Positions 1 through 7,545 of a DNA stretch of 7,545 bases are shown here, piece after piece (positions within the stretch are counted from its first letter, which is position 1; every line of letters starts with the position of its first letter). This DNA is from JBGPLH01 sp041486365 [NCBI: Thermodesulfobacteriota bacterium]. Lineage in GTDB: Bacteria > JAUYMQ01. Under the pieces are notes generated by a model. It was not told where the DNA came from. It searched no databases and was given only the letters and a program-made list of their open reading frames with translations. Position numbers and translations under genes: made by a program. The stretch is from NCBI GenBank assembly GCA_041486365.1, contig JBGPLH010000155.1, forward strand, positions 1-7,545, in the 5' to 3' direction.

Positions 1-206
1 ATTGGCACCACCCCCCGCGCGAGCGGCCGATCGAACACGAACCATTCGACGAACGTGATCATCCGCCTCTCGAAGGACGCGTCGTCCTCGAAGATCTCCC
101 CCGTCGCGGCGTAGTACACCTGGCGCGCGGCCTTGAGCTCCTCCGCGTACCCCTCCCCCGTCAGGGCCTTCACGAGCTTGTCGAGCTGCGCGCGGATCTC
201 GCTCAT
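1..206 (-). CDS. Uncharacterised conserved-looking protein, N-terminal part, downstream of carA
   Basis: An open frame of 68 codons starts at the ATG at 206 and runs off the left edge. The ATG overlaps the carA stop as ATGA, and a GCAGGGGC ribosome-binding site lies directly upstream. Both strongly support a real gene. The N-terminus is charged and helical ([15 protein letters not shown]), followed by [20 protein letters not shown] and a motif rich in aromatics, [16 protein letters not shown]. No signal peptide or membrane segment is seen. I do not recognise a named family. From memory, small proteins with a similar DDxxFExRMxxFxEWFxFDRP-type motif occur in deltaproteobacteria-like genomes, but I cannot confirm this here. 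Its place in the pyr/car operon suggests co-expression with pyrimidine genes, not a function. Confidence 0.75.
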   Translation of the reverse strand, partial: MSEIRAQLDKLVKALTGEGYAEELKAARQVYYAATGEIFEDDASFERRMITFVEWFVFDRPLARGVVP

Positions 207-1387
207 GCCCCTGCCCGGGAGCCCGGCTCCCGGCCCCCCTTGGAGGATTCGATCAGCTCCACGAAGCGATCGAAGAGGTAGTCGGGATCGTGCGGGCCCG
301 GGCTCGCCTCCGGGTGATACTGGACGCTGTACACGGGAAGCGTCCTGTGCCGCAGCCCCTCGACCGTGTGGTCGTTCAGGTTCTCGTGGGTGATCTCGAG
401 ATCGTCCCGGCCCCGGAAGCTCTCGAGGTCCACGGCGAAGCCGTGGTTCTGCGCCGTTATCTCGACCTTGCGAGTGTACGCTTCCATCACCGGCTGGTTC
501 CCGCCGTGGTGTCCGAACTTGAGCTTGAAGGTCCGGCCGCCGAGCGCGAGACCGAGGATCTGGTGGCCGAGGCAGATGCCGAAGATCGGCTTCTTCCCCA
601 GGAGCCCCCGCACCGCCGCGATCGCGTAGGTCACCGGCTCCGGATCGCCCGGACCATTGGAGAGGAATACGCCGTCGGGATCGCGCTTGAGCACTTCCTC
701 CGCCGTCGTCGTCGCGGGCACCACCGTCACGTCGAGGTTCCGGTCGACGAGCTTGCGCAGGATGTTGCGCTTGATCCCGAAGTCGAAGGCCACGATGCGC
801 AGCCGCTTCCGCGCCCGGCGCACCGGCGCGGGCGGCGCTCCGCGTCCGGCAATCGGTTGGATCGAGCCCTCGGTCCAGGCGTAGGGCTCCCGGGTCGAGA
901 CTTCCTTCGCGAGATCGAGCCCCACCATGCTCCCCGCGCGGCGGGCCATGTCGACGAGCGAGGCCCTGTCGGCGTCCTCGGTGGAGAGCGCCGCCATCTG
1001 CGCGCCCTGGTCGCGGATGTGCCGCACGAGGGCGCGGGTGTCGATCCCCTCGAGGCCGATCACGCCGTGCTCGCGCAGATACGCATCGAGCGTCTGGCGC
1101 GAGCGCCAGGAGGACGCCACGGGCGAGAGCGACCTCACGACGAAGCCGCGGACCCAGGGCCGCGCGGACTCCGTGTCTTCCGGGTTCACGCCGGTGTTGC
1201 CGATCTCCGGGTAGGTCATCACGACGATCTGGTGATGGTAGGAGGGATCGGTGAGGATCTCCTGGTACCCGGAGAGACTCGTGTTGAAGACCACCTCGCC
1301 GGTCGTGGTCCCCTCCGCCCCGAACCCGCGGCCGATGAACACGCGTCCGTCGGCCAGCGCGAGGATCGCCCGCTTGCCCTGCTTCAC
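203..1387 (-). CDS. carA: Carbamoyl-phosphate synthase small (glutaminase) subunit
   Basis: Complete, 394 aa from the GTG at 1387. Hydrolyses glutamine and channels ammonia to CarB for carbamoyl phosphate, used by PyrB and in arginine synthesis. The N-terminal CarA domain is clear ([39 protein letters not shown]). The class I amidotransferase domain has SNGPGDP (243-249), the nucleophile Cys272 in GICLGHQ, and His358 and Glu360 in [11 protein letters not shown]. The GTG overlaps the pyrC stop as GTGA and follows a GGGGAGG ribosome-binding site at good spacing. The frame is open to an ATG at 1441, but that adds 18 residues inside pyrC with no family similarity. The last dozen residues ([11 protein letters not shown]) are a low-complexity tail after the normal family end. 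carB is not in the window, although the next gene could precede it. Confidence 0.97.
   Translation of the reverse strand: MKQGKRAILALADGRVFIGRGFGAEGTTTGEVVFNTSLSGYQEILTDPSYHHQIVVMTYPEIGNTGVNPEDTESARPWVRGFVVRSLSPVASSWRSRQTLDAYLREHGVIGLEGIDTRALVRHIRDQGAQMAALSTEDADRASLVDMARRAGSMVGLDLAKEVSTREPYAWTEGSIQPIAGRGAPPAPVRRARKRLRIVAFDFGIKRNILRKLVDRNLDVTVVPATTTAEEVLKRDPDGVFLSNGPGDPEPVTYAIAAVRGLLGKKPIFGICLGHQILGLALGGRTFKLKFGHHGGNQPVMEAYTRKVEITAQNHGFAVDLESFRGRDDLEITHENLNDHTVEGLRHRTLPVYSVQYHPEASPGPHDPDYLFDRFVELIESSKGGREPGSRAGA
215..233 (-). other. Hairpin at the end of carA, just before the next gene's ribosome-binding site
   Basis: The minus-strand RNA forms CCGGGAGC, loop CGG, GCUCCCGG: a perfect 8-bp stem inside the codons for the extra CarA tail. 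The AGGGG ribosome-binding site and ATG of the following gene come within about ten bases. No U-tract follows, so it is not a terminator. It might tune translation of the next gene or stabilise the mRNA, or be chance in GC-rich sequence. Confidence 0.4.
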
Positions 1388-2670
1388 AGGATCCCTCCCC
1401 GCGCGAGATCGAACACCGTCCTGCCACCCACGATCGTGCACACGGCGCGGCCCCGGAGCTTCCAGCCGGCGAAGGGCGTGTTGCGGCTCTTCGAGTAGAA
1501 GCGCGTCGGATCCACCTCGAGCTCGAAATCCGGATCGATGATCGTCACGTCGGCGTCGCTGCCGACCGAGAGATGGCCCTTGTCGATTCGCAGGATCCGC
1601 GCCGGGCCCGCGGTGAGCCGCCGCAGCGCCGTGTCCAGGGGAAGCCGCCCCTCGTGCACGAGCCGCAGCACGAGCGGGAGCGCCGTTTCCAGACCGATGA
1701 TCCCGTTGGGCGCCGCGTTGAACTCCACTTCCTTCTCCACCGGGCTGTGGGGCGCGTGATCGGTCGCGATGGCGTCGATGGTGCCGTCCACGAGGGCGTC
1801 CCGCACCGCCTGCACGTCGCGCTCCGGCCGCAGCGGCGGCGTCATCTTCGCGTTCGTGTCGTAGGTCGAGACCGCCTCGTCGGTGAGCGTCAGGTGGTGG
1901 GGCGAGACCTCCGCCGTGACGTCGATGCCCCGGTCCCGGGCTTCCCGCAGGAGCCGCACCGACCCGGCCGTCGAGAGATGGGCGATGTGCAGGCGCGCCC
2001 CGGTCAACTCGGCCAGGTGGAGATCGCGCGAGACCATGATCTCCTCGGCGGCGGCCGGGACCCCCGGAAGCCCCAGCCGCGTCGAGACGAACCCCTCGTG
2101 CATCACGCCCTCCTCCGAGAGGTTCCGGTCTTCACAGTGGCTGATCACGACGAGTCCGAACATCCCGGCGTACTCGAAGGCGCGGCGGGCCACGGCCGCG
2201 TTCATGATCGTGTTGCCGTCGTCGCTCACGCCGACGATGCCCGCCACCTTCATCTCGCCCATCTCGGCCAGCGACTCGCCGGCGAGCCCCTTGGTGACCG
2301 CGCCGATCGGGAAGACGTTCACCACGCCTTCCTTCCGGGCCTTCCCGAGGATGAACTCGGTGATCGCGGGGCTGTCGTTCACAGGATTCGTGTTGGCCAT
2401 GCAGGCCACGCTCGTGAAGCCTCCGGAGGCCGCCGCCCGCGTGCCGGTGCCGATCGATTCCTTGTACTCGAAGCCCGGCTCCCGAAGGTGCGTGTGCATG
2501 TCGACGAGCCCGGGCACGATCCACTTCCCCGCCGCGTCGATCCGCTCGCCCTCCCGGGGGCCCTCCCCGCGCGGGGCCACGGCGGCGACGCGGCCGTTCT
2601 CGATCCGGAGGTCGTAGTCGCCGTCGATCTTGTTGGCCGGGTCAATCAGCCGGCCGTTCACGATCCACAT
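1384..2670 (-). CDS. pyrC: Dihydroorotase (type I, Bacillus-like)
   Basis: Complete, 428 aa, the length of type I dihydroorotases. Cyclises N-carbamoyl-L-aspartate to dihydroorotate, the step after PyrB. It is an amidohydrolase-fold metalloenzyme with all metal ligands visible: His59 and His61 in [10 protein letters not shown], Asp151 in SDDGN, His178 in ISHCED, His231 in IAHLST and Asp304 in ATDHAPH. The substrate-binding NTNP follows the first ligands (93-96). It carries an aspartate where type II enzymes use a carboxylated lysine. The full ligand set shows it is a catalytic chain, not the inactive PyrC' partner of some species. The C-terminal sandwich domain ([11 protein letters not shown], then [18 protein letters not shown]) is intact. 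It starts three bases after pyrB with a weak ribosome-binding site, suggesting coupled translation, and its TGA overlaps the carA GTG. Confidence 0.98.
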   Translation of the reverse strand: MWIVNGRLIDPANKIDGDYDLRIENGRVAAVAPRGEGPREGERIDAAGKWIVPGLVDMHTHLREPGFEYKESIGTGTRAAASGGFTSVACMANTNPVNDSPAITEFILGKARKEGVVNVFPIGAVTKGLAGESLAEMGEMKVAGIVGVSDDGNTIMNAAVARRAFEYAGMFGLVVISHCEDRNLSEEGVMHEGFVSTRLGLPGVPAAAEEIMVSRDLHLAELTGARLHIAHLSTAGSVRLLREARDRGIDVTAEVSPHHLTLTDEAVSTYDTNAKMTPPLRPERDVQAVRDALVDGTIDAIATDHAPHSPVEKEVEFNAAPNGIIGLETALPLVLRLVHEGRLPLDTALRRLTAGPARILRIDKGHLSVGSDADVTIIDPDFELEVDPTRFYSKSRNTPFAGWKLRGRAVCTIVGGRTVFDLARGGIL

Positions 2671-2673
2671 GGG

Positions 2674-3599
<926 letters not shown>

Positions 3600-3603
<4 letters not shown>

Positions 3604-4181
3604 GCGCTTACCCCCGTTTCGCCGGTGACTTCCACGCGGTCGGCTTCCCCCTGATCCGAGAAGCGCACGTGGACGGCGTCCTGCCGCGCCGTGGGAATGT
3701 TCTTCCCCACGTAGTCGACCTTGATGGGCAGCTCGCGGTGCCCGCGGTCGATCAGCACCGCGAGCTGGATCGATTGCGGCCGCCCGAAGTCCATGATCGC
3801 GTCCAGCGCCGCCCGCGTGCTGCGGCCCGTGAAGAGCACGTCGTCCACCAGGATGACGCGCTTGTCCGTCACGTCGAAGGGCATGTCGGAGGGGTGCATG
3901 GTGGCGCTGGCGCCCGCCGTGGCCACGTCGTCGCGATAGAGCGTGATGTCGAGGATCCCCAGGGGCACCTCGGCGCCCTGGATCTCCCGGATCCGGTCGC
4001 GGATCTGCCGGGCCAGGGGCACGCCCCCTTCCGGGATGGCCAGCAGGACGAGGTTTCCCAGATCCGGCGTTCGCTCGACTATCTCGTGGGCGATCCGGCG
4101 GATCGCCCGCTCCATCGCGTCGCGATCGAGGACGAGGCGACCGTTCCCGACCGGATGGTTGTTCCTGCGGTTCGTGGTCAA
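3600..4181 (-). CDS. pyrR: Pyrimidine operon regulator PyrR / uracil phosphoribosyltransferase
   Basis: A phosphoribosyltransferase-fold protein that binds pyr leader RNA when charged with UMP or UTP and promotes attenuation; many members also make UMP from uracil and PRPP. With the start chosen here it is 193 aa, close to the usual 175-185. Visible features are the N-terminal strand and helix [20 protein letters not shown] (about 15-34), LDITLYRDD (77-85), the PRPP-binding signature [12 protein letters not shown] (109-120), the PyrR-typical [10 protein letters not shown] (144-153) and GKNIPT (159-164). The loop near 48-53 reads AIPEGG where many PyrRs have a TRG-type motif. The start is uncertain. 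TTG at 4181 is the only usual start codon between the second terminator and the conserved core, but its ribosome-binding site is weak. A GTG at 4289 would run through the terminator, and the ATG at 4115 would cut off the first strand. The stop overlaps the pyrB ATG. Confidence 0.93.
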
Positions 4182-4233
4182 TTCGGGACCCGCCGATCCG
4201 CCGCGCCGGGACGCCTCTCCGCGCCCCCGCGGC

Positions 4234-4263
4234 AAAAAAAAGACCTTCTCACCCGAGAAGGCC
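4234..4263 (-). terminator. Second intrinsic terminator (main pyr attenuator) upstream of pyrR
   Basis: On the minus strand GGCCUUCUC (4263-4255) pairs with GAGAAGGUC (4250-4242) around a GGGU loop, a 9-bp stem with one G-U pair. An unbroken run of eight T follows (4241-4234). This is a textbook Rho-independent terminator. It ends about 50 bases before the chosen pyrR start and about 470 bases after the lepB stop, so it sits at the front of the pyr operon rather than at the end of lepB. That position fits transcription attenuation by PyrR. Confidence 0.88.
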
Positions 4264-4362
4264 GCTCCCCACCCCTGCTGAAAAAACACCGGCGCGCCGG
4301 TCGTCGCCTGCTCTTCGGCCGATCGCGCGCGCCATCGCTCCGCCCTTTGTCCGCCTCACGGG
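4252..4362 (-). promoter_or_regulatory. Proposed antiterminator pairing of the pyr attenuator
   Basis: The PyrR-loop bases CCCGUGAGG (4362-4354) can pair with CUUCUCGGG (4260-4252), the 5' arm and loop of the second terminator. This gives eight pairs, one of them G-U, around a single U-U mismatch. The pairing cannot coexist with either the PyrR-binding hairpin or that terminator, which is the logic of PyrR-controlled attenuation. The two arms are about 90 bases apart and the first terminator lies between them. The pairing was found by eye and its energy was not calculated. Confidence 0.4.
4281..4301 (-). terminator. First intrinsic terminator of the pyr leader
   Basis: The minus strand reads ACCGGCGCGCCGGT, a perfect 14-base palindrome (4301-4288), then G and six T (4286-4281). 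In RNA it gives a 5-bp GC-rich stem with a CGCG loop followed by a U-tract. Upstream bases UGGCGCGC (4334-4327) could pair with GCGCGCCG (4297-4290) as an alternative fold that breaks it. It lies about 50 bases after the PyrR-binding hairpin and just before the stronger second terminator. Confidence 0.6.
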
Positions 4363-4368
4363 ACGAAC
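4349..4368 (-). promoter_or_regulatory. PyrR-binding loop (anti-antiterminator) in the pyr leader RNA
   Basis: The minus-strand RNA contains CGUCCCGUGAGGCG (4365-4352). It matches the PyrR-binding consensus ARUCCNGNGAGGYU at 12 of 14 positions. The two outer positions, an A-U pair in the consensus, are replaced by a C-G pair, so the helix is kept. It forms a 7-bp stem, GUUCGUC (4368-4362) with GGCGGAC (4355-4349), around the hexaloop CCGUGA, which fits the family loop CNGNGA. In Bacillus, PyrR bound to UMP or UTP stabilises this hairpin and so prevents the antiterminator from forming. The next genes are pyrR and pyrBC-carA, which makes the identification strong. Confidence 0.85.
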
Positions 4369-4395
4369 TTAAAAGGTGTACCCGATTTCGGTGGC

Positions 4396-4424
4396 AACGT
4401 AGCAGGGGCGGAGGAGGAAGTCAA
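4396..4424 (-). promoter_or_regulatory. Candidate pyr operon promoter
   Basis: On the minus strand TTGACT (4424-4419, five of six matches to the -35 consensus) is followed by exactly 17 bases and TACGTT (4401-4396, matching -10 positions 1, 2 and 6). The predicted start is near 4388. The transcript would begin about 20 bases before the PyrR-binding hairpin, so the whole attenuator would be included. The -10 is weak, so confidence is moderate. If it is not used, the leader would have to start from the stronger promoter at 4720-4691 or from lepB read-through. Confidence 0.45.
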
Positions 4425-4461
4425 CGGCAGGCGATTCCGGCCGTGCCCAGGCCTGAGGCAG

Positions 4462-4491
4462 GAACGGGGACCGCTCACGCGGCCCCCGTTC
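4462..4491 (-). other. Perfect 13-bp inverted repeat with GTGA loop
   Basis: The arms are 4491-4479 and 4474-4462, and the loop is GTGA (a GNRA-type tetraloop in the minus-strand RNA). All thirteen positions pair, one of them as G-U. No run of T follows on the minus strand, so it is not a standard intrinsic terminator. It could be a 3'-end stabilising hairpin for read-through lepB mRNA, a Rho-assisted end, or the last helix of the candidate RNA upstream. The arms are also complementary in DNA, so a protein-binding palindrome cannot be excluded. Confidence 0.6.
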
Positions 4492-4685
4492 GGGCAATGA
4501 GTCGGAGGCGCGCCGCGAAGCCTTTTCGCGGCCCCGTCTCCCTATGGTTTGCTGATCAGGCGCCGTGCACTGCGCCGCGATCGTCGCGCGCGCCCGGCCC
4601 GTTTCCGGGCCCCATCCGTCCGTCGGGGACGATGGCCATCGAGCGGGGGCGCGCATGGCGCTCTCCCGATGGGGAGATGGCTCGA
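4462..4685 (-). ncRNA. Candidate structured RNA between lepB and the pyr leader (unrecognised)
   Basis: No credible protein is encoded here. Read on the minus strand from the predicted start near 4685, the sequence folds by eye into consecutive strong helices. An 8-bp stem pairs 4687-4680 with 4644-4637 and encloses two hairpins: 4677-4662 (6 bp, loop CATC) and 4661-4651 (GCGC-CAT-GCGC). Then come a 9-bp hairpin with one bulged G (4635-4612), a 6-bp hairpin closed by a GAAA tetraloop (4611-4596), a 5-bp hairpin (4588-4576), an 8-bp hairpin (4532-4512) and a 13-bp hairpin (4491-4462). I could not match it to RNase P RNA, tmRNA, SRP RNA, 6S RNA or a riboswitch class I know. GC-rich DNA gives chance hairpins, so this is a candidate only. 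It might instead be the first half of a long pyr leader. The 3' end is unknown: the last hairpin has no U-tract. Confidence 0.3.
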
Positions 4686-4690
4686 TGTCG

Positions 4691-4720
4691 AGTCTAGGCC
4701 CGCGCCCGGAACCGTGTCAA
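4691..4720 (-). promoter_or_regulatory. Strong sigma-70-type promoter just downstream of lepB
   Basis: On the minus strand a perfect -35 hexamer TTGACA (4720-4715) is followed by an 18-base spacer and a -10 hexamer TAGACT (4696-4691, four of six consensus positions). A short AT-rich tract (CTCTTTATTC) lies directly upstream. Transcription should begin near 4685, about 48 bases after the lepB stop, in non-coding DNA. It points at the hairpin-rich region 4685-4462 and beyond that at the pyr operon. No protein gene lies within 500 bases downstream, so it drives either a non-coding RNA or an unusually long pyr leader. Confidence 0.6.
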
Positions 4721-4732
4721 GAATAAAGAGGG

Positions 4733-5569
4733 TCAGTGAACGACGTCGCCGATGCGGTTCCATCGCACCCAGTGATCGTCGCCATTCCAGGACCAGTAGA
4801 TCACGAAGGCTTTTCCGCGGATCTCGCTGTCGCGGACGAAACCCCAGAAACGTCCGTCGCGGGAATTGTCGCGGTTGTCCCCCATCATGAAGAAACGGTC
4901 CTCGTCCACGACGATCTCCGGGTTCTTCGCTCCCGGCCGCGGGTCGGTCCCCTGCGGGAAGAGATCCGTGTAGAACACGTCGTAGTAATCCCGGAGGTTT
5001 CCCTCGTCGATGATCTTCGTCTCGGGGATCGGGAACGGCTTCCCGTTCACCAGGAGCCTGCCGTCCTCGAGCCGGATCCGATCGCCCTTCCTCGGAACGT
5101 AGATCGGCCCGAATCGCTCGCCGTCGCCCGGGAGAGCCCAGGCGGCGCGCCCGCCGCGCTCGTACAGGCCCGGATCCTCCTGCCAGGGCTTCCCGTTCAC
5201 GTAGACCTTCCGGCCCGTCATCTCCACGAGCTCGCCCGGCTGCCCGACGAGCCGCTTGATGTAGTCGGTCTGGTGATCTTTCGGGAACTTGAAGACGAGG
5301 ATGTCCCCGCGCCGCGGATGGCGGATCACGAGCAGGCGATCGTGCACGAAGGGAAGCCGCGTGCCCAGGAGGAACTTGTTCACCAGGATGTGGTCCCCGA
5401 TGAGGAGCGTGGGGATCATCGACCCCGAGGGGATCTTGAACGCCTGCACGGCAAAGGTGCGGATCGCGAAGGCGAGCACCAGCGCGATCACCACCGCCTC
5501 GAGGATCTCGAGGAACGTGCTCTTGTGCGTCACGGCCATTTCCCGCTGCACCTCGCGCGCCCGGGCCAT
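4733..5569 (-). CDS. lepB: Type I signal peptidase (leader peptidase)
   Basis: Complete, 278 aa. Removes signal peptides from exported preproteins at the outer face of the inner membrane. Residues about 18-40 form one hydrophobic membrane anchor. The serine-lysine dyad is present: the serine box IPSGSMIPTL has the nucleophile at Ser50, and the lysine box DYIKRLVG has the general base at Lys105. The C-terminal signature GDNRDNSRDGRFWG spans 230-243. The start chosen is the ATG two bases after the lepA stop; an AAAGGA ribosome-binding site lies six bases upstream, inside the lepA tail. An internal ATG ten codons later would also keep all domains. The frame stays open about 87 codons further upstream, but that stretch overlaps lepA and has no LepB character. 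A single predicted anchor differs from the two of E. coli LepB but is common in other phyla. No terminator directly follows the stop. Confidence 0.97.
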   Translation of the reverse strand: MARAREVQREMAVTHKSTFLEILEAVVIALVLAFAIRTFAVQAFKIPSGSMIPTLLIGDHILVNKFLLGTRLPFVHDRLLVIRHPRRGDILVFKFPKDHQTDYIKRLVGQPGELVEMTGRKVYVNGKPWQEDPGLYERGGRAAWALPGDGERFGPIYVPRKGDRIRLEDGRLLVNGKPFPIPETKIIDEGNLRDYYDVFYTDLFPQGTDPRPGAKNPEIVVDEDRFFMMGDNRDNSRDGRFWGFVRDSEIRGKAFVIYWSWNGDDHWVRWNRIGDVVH

Positions 5570-5571
5570 GG

Positions 5572-7376
<1,805 letters not shown>

Positions 7377-7380
<4 letters not shown>

Positions 7381-7545
7381 TTCTTCCCAAGGGCCTCGAG
7401 GAAATACAGATGCGTGCGGCGCAGGCCGTCCTCCACGTCCACCTTGGGGGACCAGCCGAGCAGCTCCCGGGCGAGGCGGATGTCCGGCTGGCGCACCTTC
7501 GGGTCGTCCACCGGCAGCGCGCGGAACTCGATCGGGGAGGCGGAC
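7377..7545 (-). CDS. NAD-dependent nucleotide-sugar epimerase/decarboxylase, C-terminal fragment (UDP-glucuronate decarboxylase-like)
   Basis: Only the last 55 codons are in the window; the gene enters from the right edge. The translated tail has the C-terminal pattern of extended short-chain dehydrogenases acting on nucleotide sugars: a [12 protein letters not shown] stretch, then [12 protein letters not shown], then an amphipathic helix ([14 protein letters not shown]) ending in GKK. The RQPDI...LGW.P signature is typical of UDP-glucuronate decarboxylase (UDP-xylose synthase) and close relatives such as dTDP-glucose 4,6-dehydratase. These make activated sugars for surface polysaccharides in the cytoplasm. 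The Rossmann NAD site and catalytic YxxxK lie outside the window, so the exact reaction cannot be fixed. Its TGA stop overlaps the lepA ATG in an ATGA junction, so the two are probably co-transcribed and translationally coupled, although I see no functional link between sugar metabolism and EF4. Confidence 0.8.

Noticed and set aside
290-1498. A 402-codon plus-strand open frame opposite carA
   Set aside because: Same composition artefact, with no domain; the minus strand encodes a full CarA with catalytic Cys, His and Glu.
4212-4225. A second PyrR-like loop, CGGAGAGGCG, just after the second terminator
   Set aside because: The hexaloop fits CNGNGA, but the bases before it cannot pair with those after it, and it lies downstream of the terminator it would have to control.
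4368-4397. Alternative pyr promoter TTGCCA, 18 bp, TTTAAG
   Set aside because: Transcription would start near 4361, inside the PyrR-binding loop, so the attenuator could not form. The TTGACT/TACGTT candidate upstream includes the whole leader.
4369-4656. A 95-codon minus-strand open frame in the lepB-pyrR gap
   Set aside because: Arg/Pro/Ser-rich product with no domain, no convincing ribosome-binding site, and it overlaps the hairpins and candidate pyr promoter. Not supported as a gene.
4462-4690. Known RNAs: RNase P RNA, tmRNA, SRP RNA, 6S RNA, cyclic-di-GMP riboswitch
   Set aside because: No GAGGAAAGUC-type RNase P core, no tRNA-like or tag features, no SRP apical loop and no pairing of 5' and 3' ends as in 6S. 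A GCAAACC string resembles one part of a GEMM riboswitch, but the rest of its conserved core is missing.

Overview
This is a GC-rich bacterial chromosome segment in which every gene I can support lies on the minus strand, so transcription runs from high to low coordinates. It is ordinary core-genome housekeeping DNA: no insertion sequence, phage gene, CRISPR array, tRNA or rRNA was seen. The pyrR-pyrB-pyrC-carA order with an RNA attenuator is known from Firmicutes, Deinococcus-Thermus, Myxococcota/Desulfobacterota-like lineages and several uncultured phyla. The strong GC bias and the small unknown gene after carA make me lean towards a deltaproteobacteria-like or uncultured GC-rich lineage, but the window alone does not settle this.

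Region 1 (7545 down to 4733) is a tightly packed group. It starts with the 3' end of a nucleotide-sugar epimerase/decarboxylase (UDP-glucuronate decarboxylase-like), whose stop overlaps the start of lepA (elongation factor 4). Two bases after lepA comes lepB (type I signal peptidase). lepA-lepB is a classic pair joining translation on the ribosome with protein export.

Region 2 (4732 down to about 4182) is a 551-base non-coding stretch and the most interesting part of the window. Right after lepB lies a near-consensus sigma-70 promoter (TTGACA, 18 bp, TAGACT), followed by about 220 bases rich in strong hairpins, some with GNRA-type loops. This is a candidate structured RNA or a very long leader. 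A second promoter candidate then precedes a pyr leader. That leader holds a hairpin matching the PyrR-binding consensus, a possible antiterminator pairing, and two tandem U-tract terminators just before pyrR.

Region 3 (about 4181 down to 1) is the pyrimidine operon: pyrR (regulator), pyrB (aspartate transcarbamylase), pyrC (dihydroorotase), carA (glutaminase subunit of carbamoyl-phosphate synthetase) and the start of an unrecognised small protein gene. Junctions are ATGA or GTGA overlaps or gaps of a few bases, indicating one polycistronic mRNA with translational coupling. carB, pyrD, pyrF and pyrE are not in the window. CarA (with CarB elsewhere) supplies carbamoyl phosphate, PyrB joins it to aspartate, PyrC closes the ring to dihydroorotate, and PyrR is predicted to shut the operon at the leader when UMP/UTP is plentiful.
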